The notes beneath the pieces were generated by a model. The model ran no database searches, was not told where the DNA came from, and saw only the letters and a list, made by a program, of their open reading frames with translations. Shown here in pieces: positions 17,812 through 25,738 of a stretch of 35,998 nucleotides of DNA. Source of the stretch: Bacteroidales bacterium (GTDB taxonomy: Bacteria; Bacteroidota; Bacteroidia; Bacteroidales; Dysgonomonadaceae); assembly GCA_012837345.1 (NCBI GenBank), contig DURL01000018.1, forward strand, positions 1 to 35,998, in the 5' to 3' direction. The stretch's first letter is position 1. Every line of letters starts with the position of its first letter. The translations under genes were made by a program, and so were the position numbers.

Positions 17812-17828
17812 TTACCCGGGGCGGGTAA
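17812..17828. promoter_or_regulatory. Perfect palindrome in the YeiH leader
   Basis: TTACCCG-GGG-CGGGTAA is a 7-bp inverted repeat with a 3-base centre, 16 bases upstream of the start codon and about 33 bases downstream of the -7 box. It could be an operator or an RNA hairpin near the ribosome-binding region. The structure is seen; the role is inferred. Confidence 0.55.
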
Positions 17829-17860
17829 TGAATTTCTTATATGATCTTTTGAATGATGGA

Positions 17861-17868
17861 CAAAAGTA
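17861..17868 (-). promoter_or_regulatory. Putative -7 box for the YeiH-family gene
   Basis: The minus strand reads TACTTTTG, a full match to TAnnTTTG, preceded by a T-rich run. It lies 65 bases upstream of the start codon. Confidence 0.5.
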
Positions 17869-17979
17869 AAAAAAAATTAATAGAATCGGGCAGATTGATT
17901 TTTTTATTCCCTACGCCTGCATCATTGCTCCACGTATGAGGGCGATTGGTCGATAAAACCGCTTTGTTCATCTATTTCA

Positions 17980-18011
17980 TTTGCCACACACCCTTGCACG
18001 AACTATTTTTG
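17980..18011 (+). promoter_or_regulatory. Consensus promoter of the barrel-LytS-LytTR cluster
   Basis: TTTG (17980-17983), a 20-base spacer and TATTTTTG (18004-18011) together give a complete Bacteroidota -33/-7 promoter, 56 bases before the ATG at 18067. No other good promoter is seen before the two regulator genes, suggesting one transcript. Confidence 0.75.
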
Positions 18012-18066
18012 TGCAGTGTTTCTAAATTCATTTCAATTACGAATCAAGTAATCTGTTGAAGACAAC

Positions 18067-20895
18067 ATGAAAAAAATAACGCTCTTCCTTCTTCTCACTC
18101 TTGGCGCCACATTCACCCTAACGGCCCAGGCACCATCCGGCAACACCATCTCGGGCAGGCTGATTGACAGCGTGACCGAAGAACCTGTACCACTAGCCAA
18201 TATTCGCATCTTACGGCAGGCTGACAGCACCTTCGTCACCGGTAAGGCCAGTGACGAGAATGGTCGTTTTTCCATCCCGGTGAACCGGGGCGGTTACATC
18301 CTGCAGGTATCCTACATCGGTTATTTGAATGAATACCGTAATGTAGAGGTGACTGCTGAGCAAGCCAATGTCAGGCTGGGTAGCATTGCACTAAAAAATG
18401 ACAACATCCTGCTCTCCGAGACAGTGGTGACCGCCAAGGCTGCCGAGATCGCCGTGAGGGGGGATACTCTGGAATACAATGCCGACTCATACAAGGTTAC
18501 AGAGAGTGCCGTGGTGGAGGATCTGCTCAAGAAGATGCCCGGCGTGGAGATCGACAATGAGGGCAAGATCACCGTTAACGGCAAAGAGATCACCAAGATC
18601 CTGGTCGACGGGGAGGAGTTCTTCAGTGATGACCCTAAGGTGGCATCGAAGAACCTGCCGGCCAGGATGGTGGACAAGCTGCAGGTCCTCGAGCGTAGAA
18701 CGGAGCAGGCACAGATGACCGGTTTCGACGATGGTGAAGAGGAGAACGTGATCAACCTCACCGTACGACCCGGTATGAAAGAGGGGCTCTTCGGCAATGC
18801 TTTTGCCGGCTATGGCAGCCAGGATAGATATGAAGGCAATGCGATGGTCAACTATATGAAAGATAAAGATCAGCTTACACTCCTGGGAGGCATCAACAAC
18901 ACCAACAATGCCGGCTTCTCCGATCTTGCATCGGCCATGTTCGGGAACATGGGCGGCGGTGGCCGCAGAGGCGGATGGGGAGGCAGAAGCGGTATTTCCA
19001 CCTCCGGTAACATCGGCGGCAACTTCAGCAAACAGTTCACACCCGAGTTGAAGCTGGGTGGCAACGTACGTTACGGCTTCACCGATACCAATGTCAACTC
19101 GGATGTCTTCACCCAGAACATCCTCAGTGCGGGAAATACCCTTGAGACTGAAAAAAACAGATCAAACAGCATCAGCCAGAACTTTGGGGCAGACCTGCGC
19201 CTTGAGTGGGAGCCCGACTCCGCCACACGCATTATCTTTCGTCCCGCTTTCTCCTATTACACCAACGAGCGCAATGAGACAGGTGATTTTATTACTGAGA
19301 GTGAGCTCACCGGTGACGCCATCAACGATGGGTACTCTGATTATTTTTCTGAGGGTACCGGAAAGAACTATTCACTCAACCTCGATGCCAGCCGTGAGCT
19401 GGGCAAAGAGGGGAGAATCCTGAGTGTTCAGGTGAGAGCACGTGGTGGTGACTCTGAAAATAAAGGAACGAATCTCTCAGGGACCTTTTACAATGGTAAC
19501 CGTGACGATGACCTGATTGATCAGCGTTTCACCAATATCAGTGAGAACCGTTCATGGAGAGGTTATCTCTCCTATGTGGAGCCGCTGGGTGACAACCACT
19601 TCCTGCAGTTGGCCTACCAGTACAATACAAACAACTCCGATTCGGACAGAGACACCCGAAAAAAAGATGACAACGGTAACTATACCGTGCTCGACACTGA
19701 TTACAGCAAACGATTGGAGAACAACTTTGTGAGTCAGGAGATAGAGGCCAACTTCAAGGGGGTGAGGGAGAAATATGACTATATGTTCGGCTTCTCAGTG
19801 CAACCCTCCTCTTCACGCAGCAAGACCTTTGTGGGTGACAGTATGATCTACCAGGGTGAGCAGAAGGTGGTCAACTACTCGCCCATGGCACAGCTCAACT
19901 ATCGCTGGAGCCGTACCCAGAACCTGCGTCTGCGTTACTATGGTGACACCGACCAACCCTCGATATCGCAGCTCTCGCCCGTGGTGGATGTGACCAGTCC
20001 ACTCAACATCACAATGGGTAATCCTGATTTGAAGCCCTCGTTCGAGCATCGCCTCAACATTCGCTACCAATGGTCCAATCCGGAGAAGGCCAGCTCGTTT
20101 AACACGTTTGTCAACGGTGGTTACATGACCAACGACATCGTATCGGCTACATACACCAATGTGAACTCCGGTCGCAGGGTGAATACCTACCGCAACGTGG
20201 AGGGTAACTGGAACGTGAACGGACGGATGATGTTCAACGTGCCGCTGGGCAACATCAAGTTCTCACTCTTCTCCATGTCGTTTGCCAGCTACAGCAACAC
20301 CAGCGGTTATACCAAATCATCCGTAGAAGAATTAGATATTGAAAAAATTGAGTTTACCGGCGAAGACAAGAACACCAACAAGCGGATGTCACTGATGGAG
20401 GTGTTGGGGCTCAATTTCCGTTCGGACCAGTTCGACTTTGCAGTACGTGGGAACGTCAACTACAACAACGTGACCAACAGCCTGGAGGGGCAGCAGGATC
20501 AGAACTACCTCAACTACGGAGGCAACGCATCCACCTCCATCTACCTGCCGTGGGATCTCACTCTGGAGAGTGACATCAACTACTCCACCAACTCGGGCTA
20601 CACCGACGGGTTCGAGCAGAATGAATGGCTCTGGAATGCATCATTACAGAAGACTGTTTTTAAACAAAAGAATGGTACCATCCGTTTTAAGATATACGAT
20701 ATCCTGCAGCAGCGCAGCAATATCAGCCGCAGTGTTACCTCTAACTACATCCGTGACACCACGACCAACACGCTGACCAGCTACTTCATGGTGCACTTCG
20801 TCTATCGCTTCAACATCTTCAAAGGGGGTGCCACCGCACAGGATATGATGCCGCAGAGAGGATTTGGTCACGGTGGCGGACGTGGCAGGATGTAA
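18067..20895 (+). CDS. Outer-membrane beta-barrel protein with carboxypeptidase-like N-domain and TonB-receptor-like plug
   Basis: The 942-residue protein has a signal peptide (about 1-22, ending LTAQA). A carboxypeptidase-regulatory-like domain follows (about 28-115: GRLIDSVTEEPVPLANI, then GRFSIPV and YIGY). A plug-like domain (about 131-240) contains VVEDLLKKMPGVEID and KILVDGEEFFSDDP, and a long barrel of alternating strands follows, rich in Asn, Tyr and Ser. This is the layout of the OMP_b-brl_3-type relatives of TonB-dependent receptors. No clear TonB box is seen. Odd points are a Gly/Arg-rich loop at 294-309 and a Gly/His/Arg-rich tail (919-942) after the last strand, whose aromatic end YRFNIF (913-918) would normally be the C-terminus. 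Substrate unknown; the next two genes are a kinase and a regulator. Confidence 0.85.
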   Translation: MKKITLFLLLTLGATFTLTAQAPSGNTISGRLIDSVTEEPVPLANIRILRQADSTFVTGKASDENGRFSIPVNRGGYILQVSYIGYLNEYRNVEVTAEQANVRLGSIALKNDNILLSETVVTAKAAEIAVRGDTLEYNADSYKVTESAVVEDLLKKMPGVEIDNEGKITVNGKEITKILVDGEEFFSDDPKVASKNLPARMVDKLQVLERRTEQAQMTGFDDGEEENVINLTVRPGMKEGLFGNAFAGYGSQDRYEGNAMVNYMKDKDQLTLLGGINNTNNAGFSDLASAMFGNMGGGGRRGGWGGRSGISTSGNIGGNFSKQFTPELKLGGNVRYGFTDTNVNSDVFTQNILSAGNTLETEKNRSNSISQNFGADLRLEWEPDSATRIIFRPAFSYYTNERNETGDFITESELTGDAINDGYSDYFSEGTGKNYSLNLDASRELGKEGRILSVQVRARGGDSENKGTNLSGTFYNGNRDDDLIDQRFTNISENRSWRGYLSYVEPLGDNHFLQLAYQYNTNNSDSDRDTRKKDDNGNYTVLDTDYSKRLENNFVSQEIEANFKGVREKYDYMFGFSVQPSSSRSKTFVGDSMIYQGEQKVVNYSPMAQLNYRWSRTQNLRLRYYGDTDQPSISQLSPVVDVTSPLNITMGNPDLKPSFEHRLNIRYQWSNPEKASSFNTFVNGGYMTNDIVSATYTNVNSGRRVNTYRNVEGNWNVNGRMMFNVPLGNIKFSLFSMSFASYSNTSGYTKSSVEELDIEKIEFTGEDKNTNKRMSLMEVLGLNFRSDQFDFAVRGNVNYNNVTNSLEGQQDQNYLNYGGNASTSIYLPWDLTLESDINYSTNSGYTDGFEQNEWLWNASLQKTVFKQKNGTIRFKIYDILQQRSNISRSVTSNYIRDTTTNTLTSYFMVHFVYRFNIFKGGATAQDMMPQRGFGHGGGRGRM

Positions 20896-20913
20896 TATTC
20901 CAGTCAGATAAAC

Positions 20914-20921
20914 AAAGGAGG
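20914..20921 (+). promoter_or_regulatory. Strong Shine-Dalgarno before the LytS-type kinase
   Basis: AAAGGAGG is an almost ideal anti-16S match with a short 4-base gap to the ATG. This is unusual here because most genes in the window have AT-rich leaders without a recognisable Shine-Dalgarno. Confidence 0.55.
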
Positions 20922-20925
20922 AGAA

Positions 20926-22029
20926 ATGGGACAGGCATTGAAACAAGAACCAAAGAGCAGTTGGAACAACCTGTTCGTACATCTGCTGCTATGGGGGGTG
21001 ATCTTCATCCTCCCATACTTTTTTATTGATTCGGAACGCATCTTCACCTGGCGCCCTTTCCTGCGTTCCATACCGGAGATGCTGGGCTTCCTGCTGGTTT
21101 TCTATCTCAACTTCTTTCTGCTGATCGACCAGCTGCTCTTCAAGGGTAAAACAAGGGCTTATATCCTCTGGAACATCGTCCTGATCATCGCTGTCTCGTT
21201 CATCATGCATTTCACGCGAGAGCTGCTGGAATTGTTGATGCCTCATCTGAGGCCCCGTTGGCGTGGCCGCCCCAATAACTATTTCCTGCTGTTGTTTTTA
21301 CTGCGTAACTCCACATCGCTCTTTATGATGATGGGGCTGAGTGTTGCTTTGAAGATGACTGTGCGCTGGCTGCAGGTGGAGAATGAACGCAAGGAGCTTG
21401 CCAAAGCCAAGTCGGAGGCGGAGCTGCAGAACCTGAAGAACCAGATCAACCCGCACTTCCTGCTCAACACGTTGAATAACATCTACGCACTGATTGAGTT
21501 TAACCCTCCCAAGGCACAACAGGCGGTGATGGACCTGAGCAAGCTGCTACGGCATCTTCTCTACGACAACAACCAGAACTTCGTACCGCTGCGGCAGGAG
21601 GCTGAATTCATGCGTAACTACATTGAACTGATGCGCATCCGCCTGGCCGATCATGTGCAGCTGACCACCCGGTTCGATTATTCCGATACCGCCAACACCC
21701 TTATTTCTCCCTTAATTTTTATATCTTTGGTGGAGAATGCATTCAAGCACGGCATCAGCGGAGAGCATGACTCTTTCATCGAGATATCGCTCAGGGAGTA
21801 TGATGATGGCAAGGTGGAATTTGCAACCCGAAACAGTTACTTCCCCAAGAGTGACTCTGACAAGAGCGGCAGCGGGATAGGCCTGGATCTGGTGAAACGA
21901 AAGCTGGAGCTGCTCTACCCTGAGAGTTACCTGTGGCATACCACCGTGGAGAATGATGTCTATTCAACTGTGCTGGTGATCGACACAAAAAAACAACAGG
22001 ATGATACTGAACTGCTGGATCGTGGATGA
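20926..22029 (+). CDS. LytS/YehU-type sensor histidine kinase
   Basis: The 367-residue kinase has four predicted membrane helices in the first 150 residues and very short external loops. A coiled linker (NERKELAKAKSEAELQNLK) leads into the His_kinase domain with H177 in NQINPHFLLNTLNN, the hallmark of the LytS class. The ATPase part has the N-box (SLVENAFKHG) and the G-box GSGIGLDLVKRKLELLYP. No PAS or GAF input domain is visible, so sensing probably happens in or at the membrane. Its 3' end overlaps the LytTR regulator gene by 29 bases, which makes the two a cognate pair. It lies 30 bases after the barrel gene. Confidence 0.92.
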   Translation: MGQALKQEPKSSWNNLFVHLLLWGVIFILPYFFIDSERIFTWRPFLRSIPEMLGFLLVFYLNFFLLIDQLLFKGKTRAYILWNIVLIIAVSFIMHFTRELLELLMPHLRPRWRGRPNNYFLLLFLLRNSTSLFMMMGLSVALKMTVRWLQVENERKELAKAKSEAELQNLKNQINPHFLLNTLNNIYALIEFNPPKAQQAVMDLSKLLRHLLYDNNQNFVPLRQEAEFMRNYIELMRIRLADHVQLTTRFDYSDTANTLISPLIFISLVENAFKHGISGEHDSFIEISLREYDDGKVEFATRNSYFPKSDSDKSGSGIGLDLVKRKLELLYPESYLWHTTVENDVYSTVLVIDTKKQQDDTELLDRG

Positions 22030-22714
22030 TGAGCCTCTGGCGTTGTCTCTTTTAGAATCGTACATTGAGAGGACCTCGTTCCTGCGTCTCACGGGGAAAT
22101 ACAGCAATGCGCTCACGGCGATGAAGAAGATTGCCGGTGAGACGGTGGATCTTCTTTTCCTCGATATTCAGATGCCTGAGGTGAGTGGTATGGAGTTCGC
22201 CCGCATCATCGGCGACCATACCCGCATCATCTTCACCACCGCCTTCGGCGAATATGCACTGGAGGGATACAAGGTGAGTGCACTCGATTATCTACTCAAA
22301 CCCTTTTCCTTTACCGATTTTCACACTGCGGCCAAAAAAGCACTTACCTGGTTTGAGATGACCGAGAACAGGTCATCCAGCCATCATAAACAGGAGAAAG
22401 TGGGTCTGTTCGTGAAGTCGGAGTACAAGTTGATTCATCTGCTCTATGAAGATATCCTCTACATTGAGGGTTTGAAGGATTATGTGAAGATCTACACCGA
22501 GCAGGATCCCAAACCGATCCTCTCGCTGATGAGCCTCAAGTCGCTCGAAGAGGAGCTGCCTGGCGATCGTTTCATGCGGGTGCATCGCTCCTATATCATC
22601 CAACAGAACAAGATCAGCAGCATCAACAAGAACCGGATCATCATCGCCAAAAAACAGATACCGATAGGGGAGACCTATCGCAAGCAATTCCATACCATCA
22701 TCGGTAACCGGTGA
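22001..22714 (+). CDS. LytTR-family response regulator
   Basis: The 237-residue regulator has a receiver domain (about 1-120) with the acidic pair in VDDEP, phospho-acceptor D55 in LFLDIQMPEVSG and the conserved lysine in LLKPFSF. A LytTR DNA-binding domain follows (about 130-235: YIEGLKDYVKIYT, FMRVHRSYIIQ, IPIGETYRK). The start ATG lies inside the kinase gene, so the two are translationally linked. LytTR regulators bind tandem direct repeats near their targets. The upstream barrel gene is a natural candidate, but I did not find a clear repeat pair in its promoter. Confidence 0.94.
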   Translation: MILNCWIVDDEPLALSLLESYIERTSFLRLTGKYSNALTAMKKIAGETVDLLFLDIQMPEVSGMEFARIIGDHTRIIFTTAFGEYALEGYKVSALDYLLKPFSFTDFHTAAKKALTWFEMTENRSSSHHKQEKVGLFVKSEYKLIHLLYEDILYIEGLKDYVKIYTEQDPKPILSLMSLKSLEEELPGDRFMRVHRSYIIQQNKISSINKNRIIIAKKQIPIGETYRKQFHTIIGNR

Positions 22715-22762
22715 AACGGCATTACTCTCCCAACAAGATAATCCAGGCGTGCCCATCAACGA

Positions 22763-22798
22763 GAAAGCCGTTCCTGCCTCAGAGGCGGAACGGCTTTC
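22763..22798. terminator. Bidirectional hairpin between lytTR and dps
   Basis: GAAAGCCGTTCC pairs perfectly with GGAACGGCTTTC, with an inner GCCT/AGGC pairing. It lies between convergent genes and lacks a long T run on either side, so it probably serves both strands with modest strength. Confidence 0.65.
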
Positions 22799-22823
22799 AA
22801 TATAGGTGATTATGCGTCTACTC

Positions 22824-23300
22824 TTACGAAAGAGTAGCGGTAAGCATCCATACGGTTTTCTCCTGGGCGGAGATGAAGTCACCCATCAGGGCTACTGTAC
22901 CTTCGTCATCCCCTTCGGAAGCGGTCTCCAGCACCTTGCGTTCCTGGGCGATCAGCACCTTCAGGTTGTCGAGAATCAGCTTGATGATCTCTTTGTGGTT
23001 GCTCACCACTTCTGTTTCCTTGATGGCCGATGTCTTCAGATAGTCGCTGAAGTTATGGGCAGGCACACCACCCAGCATCAAAATACGTTCTGCTACTTCG
23101 TCAACCTTTTCGGCTGCGTCGTCGTAATATTCTTCAAAACGGGCATGCGCACCGAAGAACATCTCACCTTTCACGTTCCAGTGGAAACCACGCAGGTTGG
23201 TGTAATAAAGCTGGAAGCTGGCCAGCAGTTCCTGCAAACCGTCAACTGTTTTTTTCACATTCTTGGAATCTAATCCCAGATAATCTAATGTTTTCATCAT
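22824..23300 (-). CDS. dps: Dps-family ferritin-like DNA-protection protein
   Basis: The 158-residue four-helix protein has the Dps ferroxidase pattern: H40 and H52 (RGFHWNVKGEMFFGAH) with D67 and E71 (DEVAERI), spaced as in Listeria and E. coli Dps. Such proteins form 12-subunit shells that oxidise ferrous iron with hydrogen peroxide and shield DNA. There is no basic N-terminal tail, so direct DNA binding is less certain. The start could be Met1 or Met2 (adjacent ATGs). A full consensus promoter lies 45 bases upstream, and the gene is monocistronic. Confidence 0.93.
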   Translation of the reverse strand: MMKTLDYLGLDSKNVKKTVDGLQELLASFQLYYTNLRGFHWNVKGEMFFGAHARFEEYYDDAAEKVDEVAERILMLGGVPAHNFSDYLKTSAIKETEVVSNHKEIIKLILDNLKVLIAQERKVLETASEGDDEGTVALMGDFISAQEKTVWMLTATLS

Positions 23301-23344
23301 TTTCTATTTTTAAAAGTTGCTTTTTTGTAAAGAATTTTCTACTA

Positions 23345-23375
23345 CAAATATAATGATAATTTACATAAGTTCAAA
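23345..23375 (-). promoter_or_regulatory. Consensus promoter of dps
   Basis: On the minus strand TTTG (23372-23375), a 19-base spacer and TATATTTG (23345-23352) make a complete -33/-7 promoter. No clear OxyR site could be recognised by eye. Confidence 0.75.
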
Positions 23376-23442
23376 ATCACAGACCCTCAATCATTCATAG
23401 ATTTTGGCTATGGAACGCACTACTGATGCCGGATAAGATGTT

Positions 23443-25662
23443 TCAAAAATGATACCCGAAGCTCACATAGGGATGGAACCTGCGGGAGAGACCGGAGTAA
23501 CCCAGCTCCAGCCGCAATGGACCGGCAATGGAGAGGAAGGAATAACCCAGATTGCTTCCCCAGTAGGCATCACCCTCGAACAGGTTGTGGAGGTGATCGT
23601 GATGGCAGGTGTAGTTGAGATGAAAGTAAAGGTAGTTGTTGGGGCTGAACTCATGATGTAGCATTGCATCGACAGAAGCGACCATGTTGCCCAGCACCTC
23701 CATGCCGGCGGATCCCTGCAGTGCGATCTGCTGTGGGAGGTAGTGACCGTCTTTTCTTCCTCCCACGAAATTGCGGTAGATGTGGGGTACGCTGTCGTTC
23801 ATCACATAACGGGCAGAGATACGTGGTGTGAGGTAGGTCTTATGACCCAATTGCAGTGGCTTGTAGAAGTTCATCTTCAACACACTGAGGGGCAGTTCCT
23901 CCTGTAACTGAATGAAGTTATCGGTATGGAGGGTGTATCGAAACGAGAAATATTGACCCGATGAGGGAAAATAGGTGTTGTTCAGGTTATCATACACTCC
24001 ATTGATCATATAGTTGATATAGAGCTGATCTTCTACTCCTCTCAGGGCGGGATTGGTAGACCGTCCCAGCAGGTTGAAGAAGTCAAAATAGTCGAAACCG
24101 GCACCCAGGTTCAGCTGCACGTTTCCGAAATAGAACTCGGAGAAATTAAGGTTCAGCGCATTGCGCATCACCCCAAGGTGATAGGAGAGGCGTCCTCTGT
24201 GGTAGATGCTCAGGTCGTTGTTGCTGATACGGTAGCTCACCCCTCCCTTGTAAAAGAGGCCATTGTTGATGGAGTAGTCCACCTGCAGGTAGGGATCGCG
24301 ACTGAGTCGCGTGGTGATGTCGATCATTGAGTTATAGGATTCTCCCAGTCGGACAGTGGTGTTGGCAAGGATAGCTGCCATATCGCGGGTGTCGAAATGG
24401 ATGCCCAGGTTGAGCGTGTTGTACTCCTTCGGTTCCACCAGGAAGACCAGATCGAAGGGTTGGTCACCATCGAGGCGATAGGTGACGCGTGAGAAGAGAT
24501 CGGCGCCATACATACGGGCAGTGATGGCATCCAGATCGTTGCGGGTGACCTTTTCAATTTTTTCAGGAATCATGCGCAGTATCCACTTCACATCACGAGG
24601 CGGCACCCCTTCCACGCTTACATGATCAATGAGCAGCGTATCGAGATGAAGATAGGGGTTCTGGCGCTCTCTCACGGGAAGATCACTGCCGGTGATACCC
24701 AGCGAAGCCTTCAGTGCCATGAGAGCCTCCCATTGTGTCATTGCAGCCTGTTCGCCGCGACATATCAGGGAGTCGATTGCCGGCTTCTGGAAATCCATCG
24801 ATCCATAGGGATGAATCCTGGGAGTGATCAGCAGATCGGTATTTTCAATGTTCTGCAATCTCTTCTCCTTTCCCACGAAGTTGGTGAGCTGCTCGGCTAT
24901 CTCTCCAATGTTTCCACTTTTCTGCTTACCCACATTCTCATCCGACGGCATGATGACACCGATCACGATATCGGCTCCCATGCTTCGAGCCACATCCACA
25001 GGGTAGTTGTTGATCAGGCCCCCGTCGACCAGTAGCATGCTGTCTTTCTCCACCGGGGTGAAGACACCCGGTATGGCCATGCTGGCTCTTATGGCCTGTG
25101 GAAGGATACCCTTGCGGAAGACCACCTCCTCGCCGGTACGCACATCAGCCGCCACGCATCCGAAGGGAATGGGGAGGTAGTTGAAATCCATCTCCTGCTG
25201 AAACCCGATGGTCAGGTTCAGAAACAGGCTGTACAGGTTCTGGCCGGTGAAGACGCCACGTGGCAGGCTTACCTTTCCGCTTCTCTCCTTTAGGTTTAAT
25301 CGGTAGGGGAGTGAGACAATGAATTCATTCCGTCTGTCACGTTGGGATGCCGGCAGGTTCTCGCGGTTTACATTGTCGCTCATCAGGTAGTTCCAGTCCT
25401 GCAGTTGTATCAATGAGTCAATGGCTTGCGCGTCATAACCCACCGCATAGAGTCCCCCGACCACGGCACCCATGCTGGTGCCGGCAATGTAATCGATGGG
25501 GATGCCGGCACGCTCCAGCACTTTTAACACGCCAACGTGTGCGAACCCTTTTGCCGATCCTCCGCTAAGCACTACAGCCACCTTTTTTCGTCCCTCTTCC
25601 CCGGCCAGGGAAAATGTGACGACACAGGCAAGCAGCAACCAAATGATAACAGCTTTTTTCAT
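23443..25662 (-). CDS. Patatin-like phospholipase with POTRA and outer-membrane barrel (PlpD-like, type Vd)
   Basis: The 739-residue protein starts with a signal peptide (about 1-20). A patatin domain (about 27-225) follows with the oxyanion loop GGSAKG (34-39), nucleophile S63 in GTSMG and catalytic D213 in DGG, so the serine-aspartate dyad is intact. A POTRA-like segment (about 340-415: VEGVPPRDVKWILRMI) and a 16-strand-type surface-antigen barrel (about 416-739) end in the aromatic GYHF, a good Bam recognition end. This is the PlpD-style single-chain autotransporter in which the barrel carries the lipase to or through the outer membrane. Whether the lipase is released is not visible. The gene has a -7 box and stands alone. 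Confidence 0.9.
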   Translation of the reverse strand: MKKAVIIWLLLACVVTFSLAGEEGRKKVAVVLSGGSAKGFAHVGVLKVLERAGIPIDYIAGTSMGAVVGGLYAVGYDAQAIDSLIQLQDWNYLMSDNVNRENLPASQRDRRNEFIVSLPYRLNLKERSGKVSLPRGVFTGQNLYSLFLNLTIGFQQEMDFNYLPIPFGCVAADVRTGEEVVFRKGILPQAIRASMAIPGVFTPVEKDSMLLVDGGLINNYPVDVARSMGADIVIGVIMPSDENVGKQKSGNIGEIAEQLTNFVGKEKRLQNIENTDLLITPRIHPYGSMDFQKPAIDSLICRGEQAAMTQWEALMALKASLGITGSDLPVRERQNPYLHLDTLLIDHVSVEGVPPRDVKWILRMIPEKIEKVTRNDLDAITARMYGADLFSRVTYRLDGDQPFDLVFLVEPKEYNTLNLGIHFDTRDMAAILANTTVRLGESYNSMIDITTRLSRDPYLQVDYSINNGLFYKGGVSYRISNNDLSIYHRGRLSYHLGVMRNALNLNFSEFYFGNVQLNLGAGFDYFDFFNLLGRSTNPALRGVEDQLYINYMINGVYDNLNNTYFPSSGQYFSFRYTLHTDNFIQLQEELPLSVLKMNFYKPLQLGHKTYLTPRISARYVMNDSVPHIYRNFVGGRKDGHYLPQQIALQGSAGMEVLGNMVASVDAMLHHEFSPNNYLYFHLNYTCHHDHLHNLFEGDAYWGSNLGYSFLSIAGPLRLELGYSGLSRRFHPYVSFGYHF

Positions 25663-25690
25663 TGATCATTGAATTGATATACGCAAAATG

Positions 25691-25698
25691 CAAATATA
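25691..25698 (-). promoter_or_regulatory. Putative -7 box for the patatin-like gene
   Basis: The minus strand reads TATATTTG, a full TAnnTTTG match 29 bases upstream of the ATG. No TTTG is seen at the -33 spacing. Confidence 0.5.
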
Positions 25699-25717
25699 GC
25701 AGAAATAGTTGGAAAAG

Positions 25718-25738
25718 TTGTCAGGTATCAGTTGTCAG
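25718..25738. repeat. Short heptanucleotide repeat between LLM and patatin genes
   Basis: Three words in register (TTGTCAG, GTATCAG, TTGTCAG) lie immediately after the stop codon of the luciferase-like gene. They resemble the words in the longer period-7 arrays elsewhere in the window. Confidence 0.6.
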
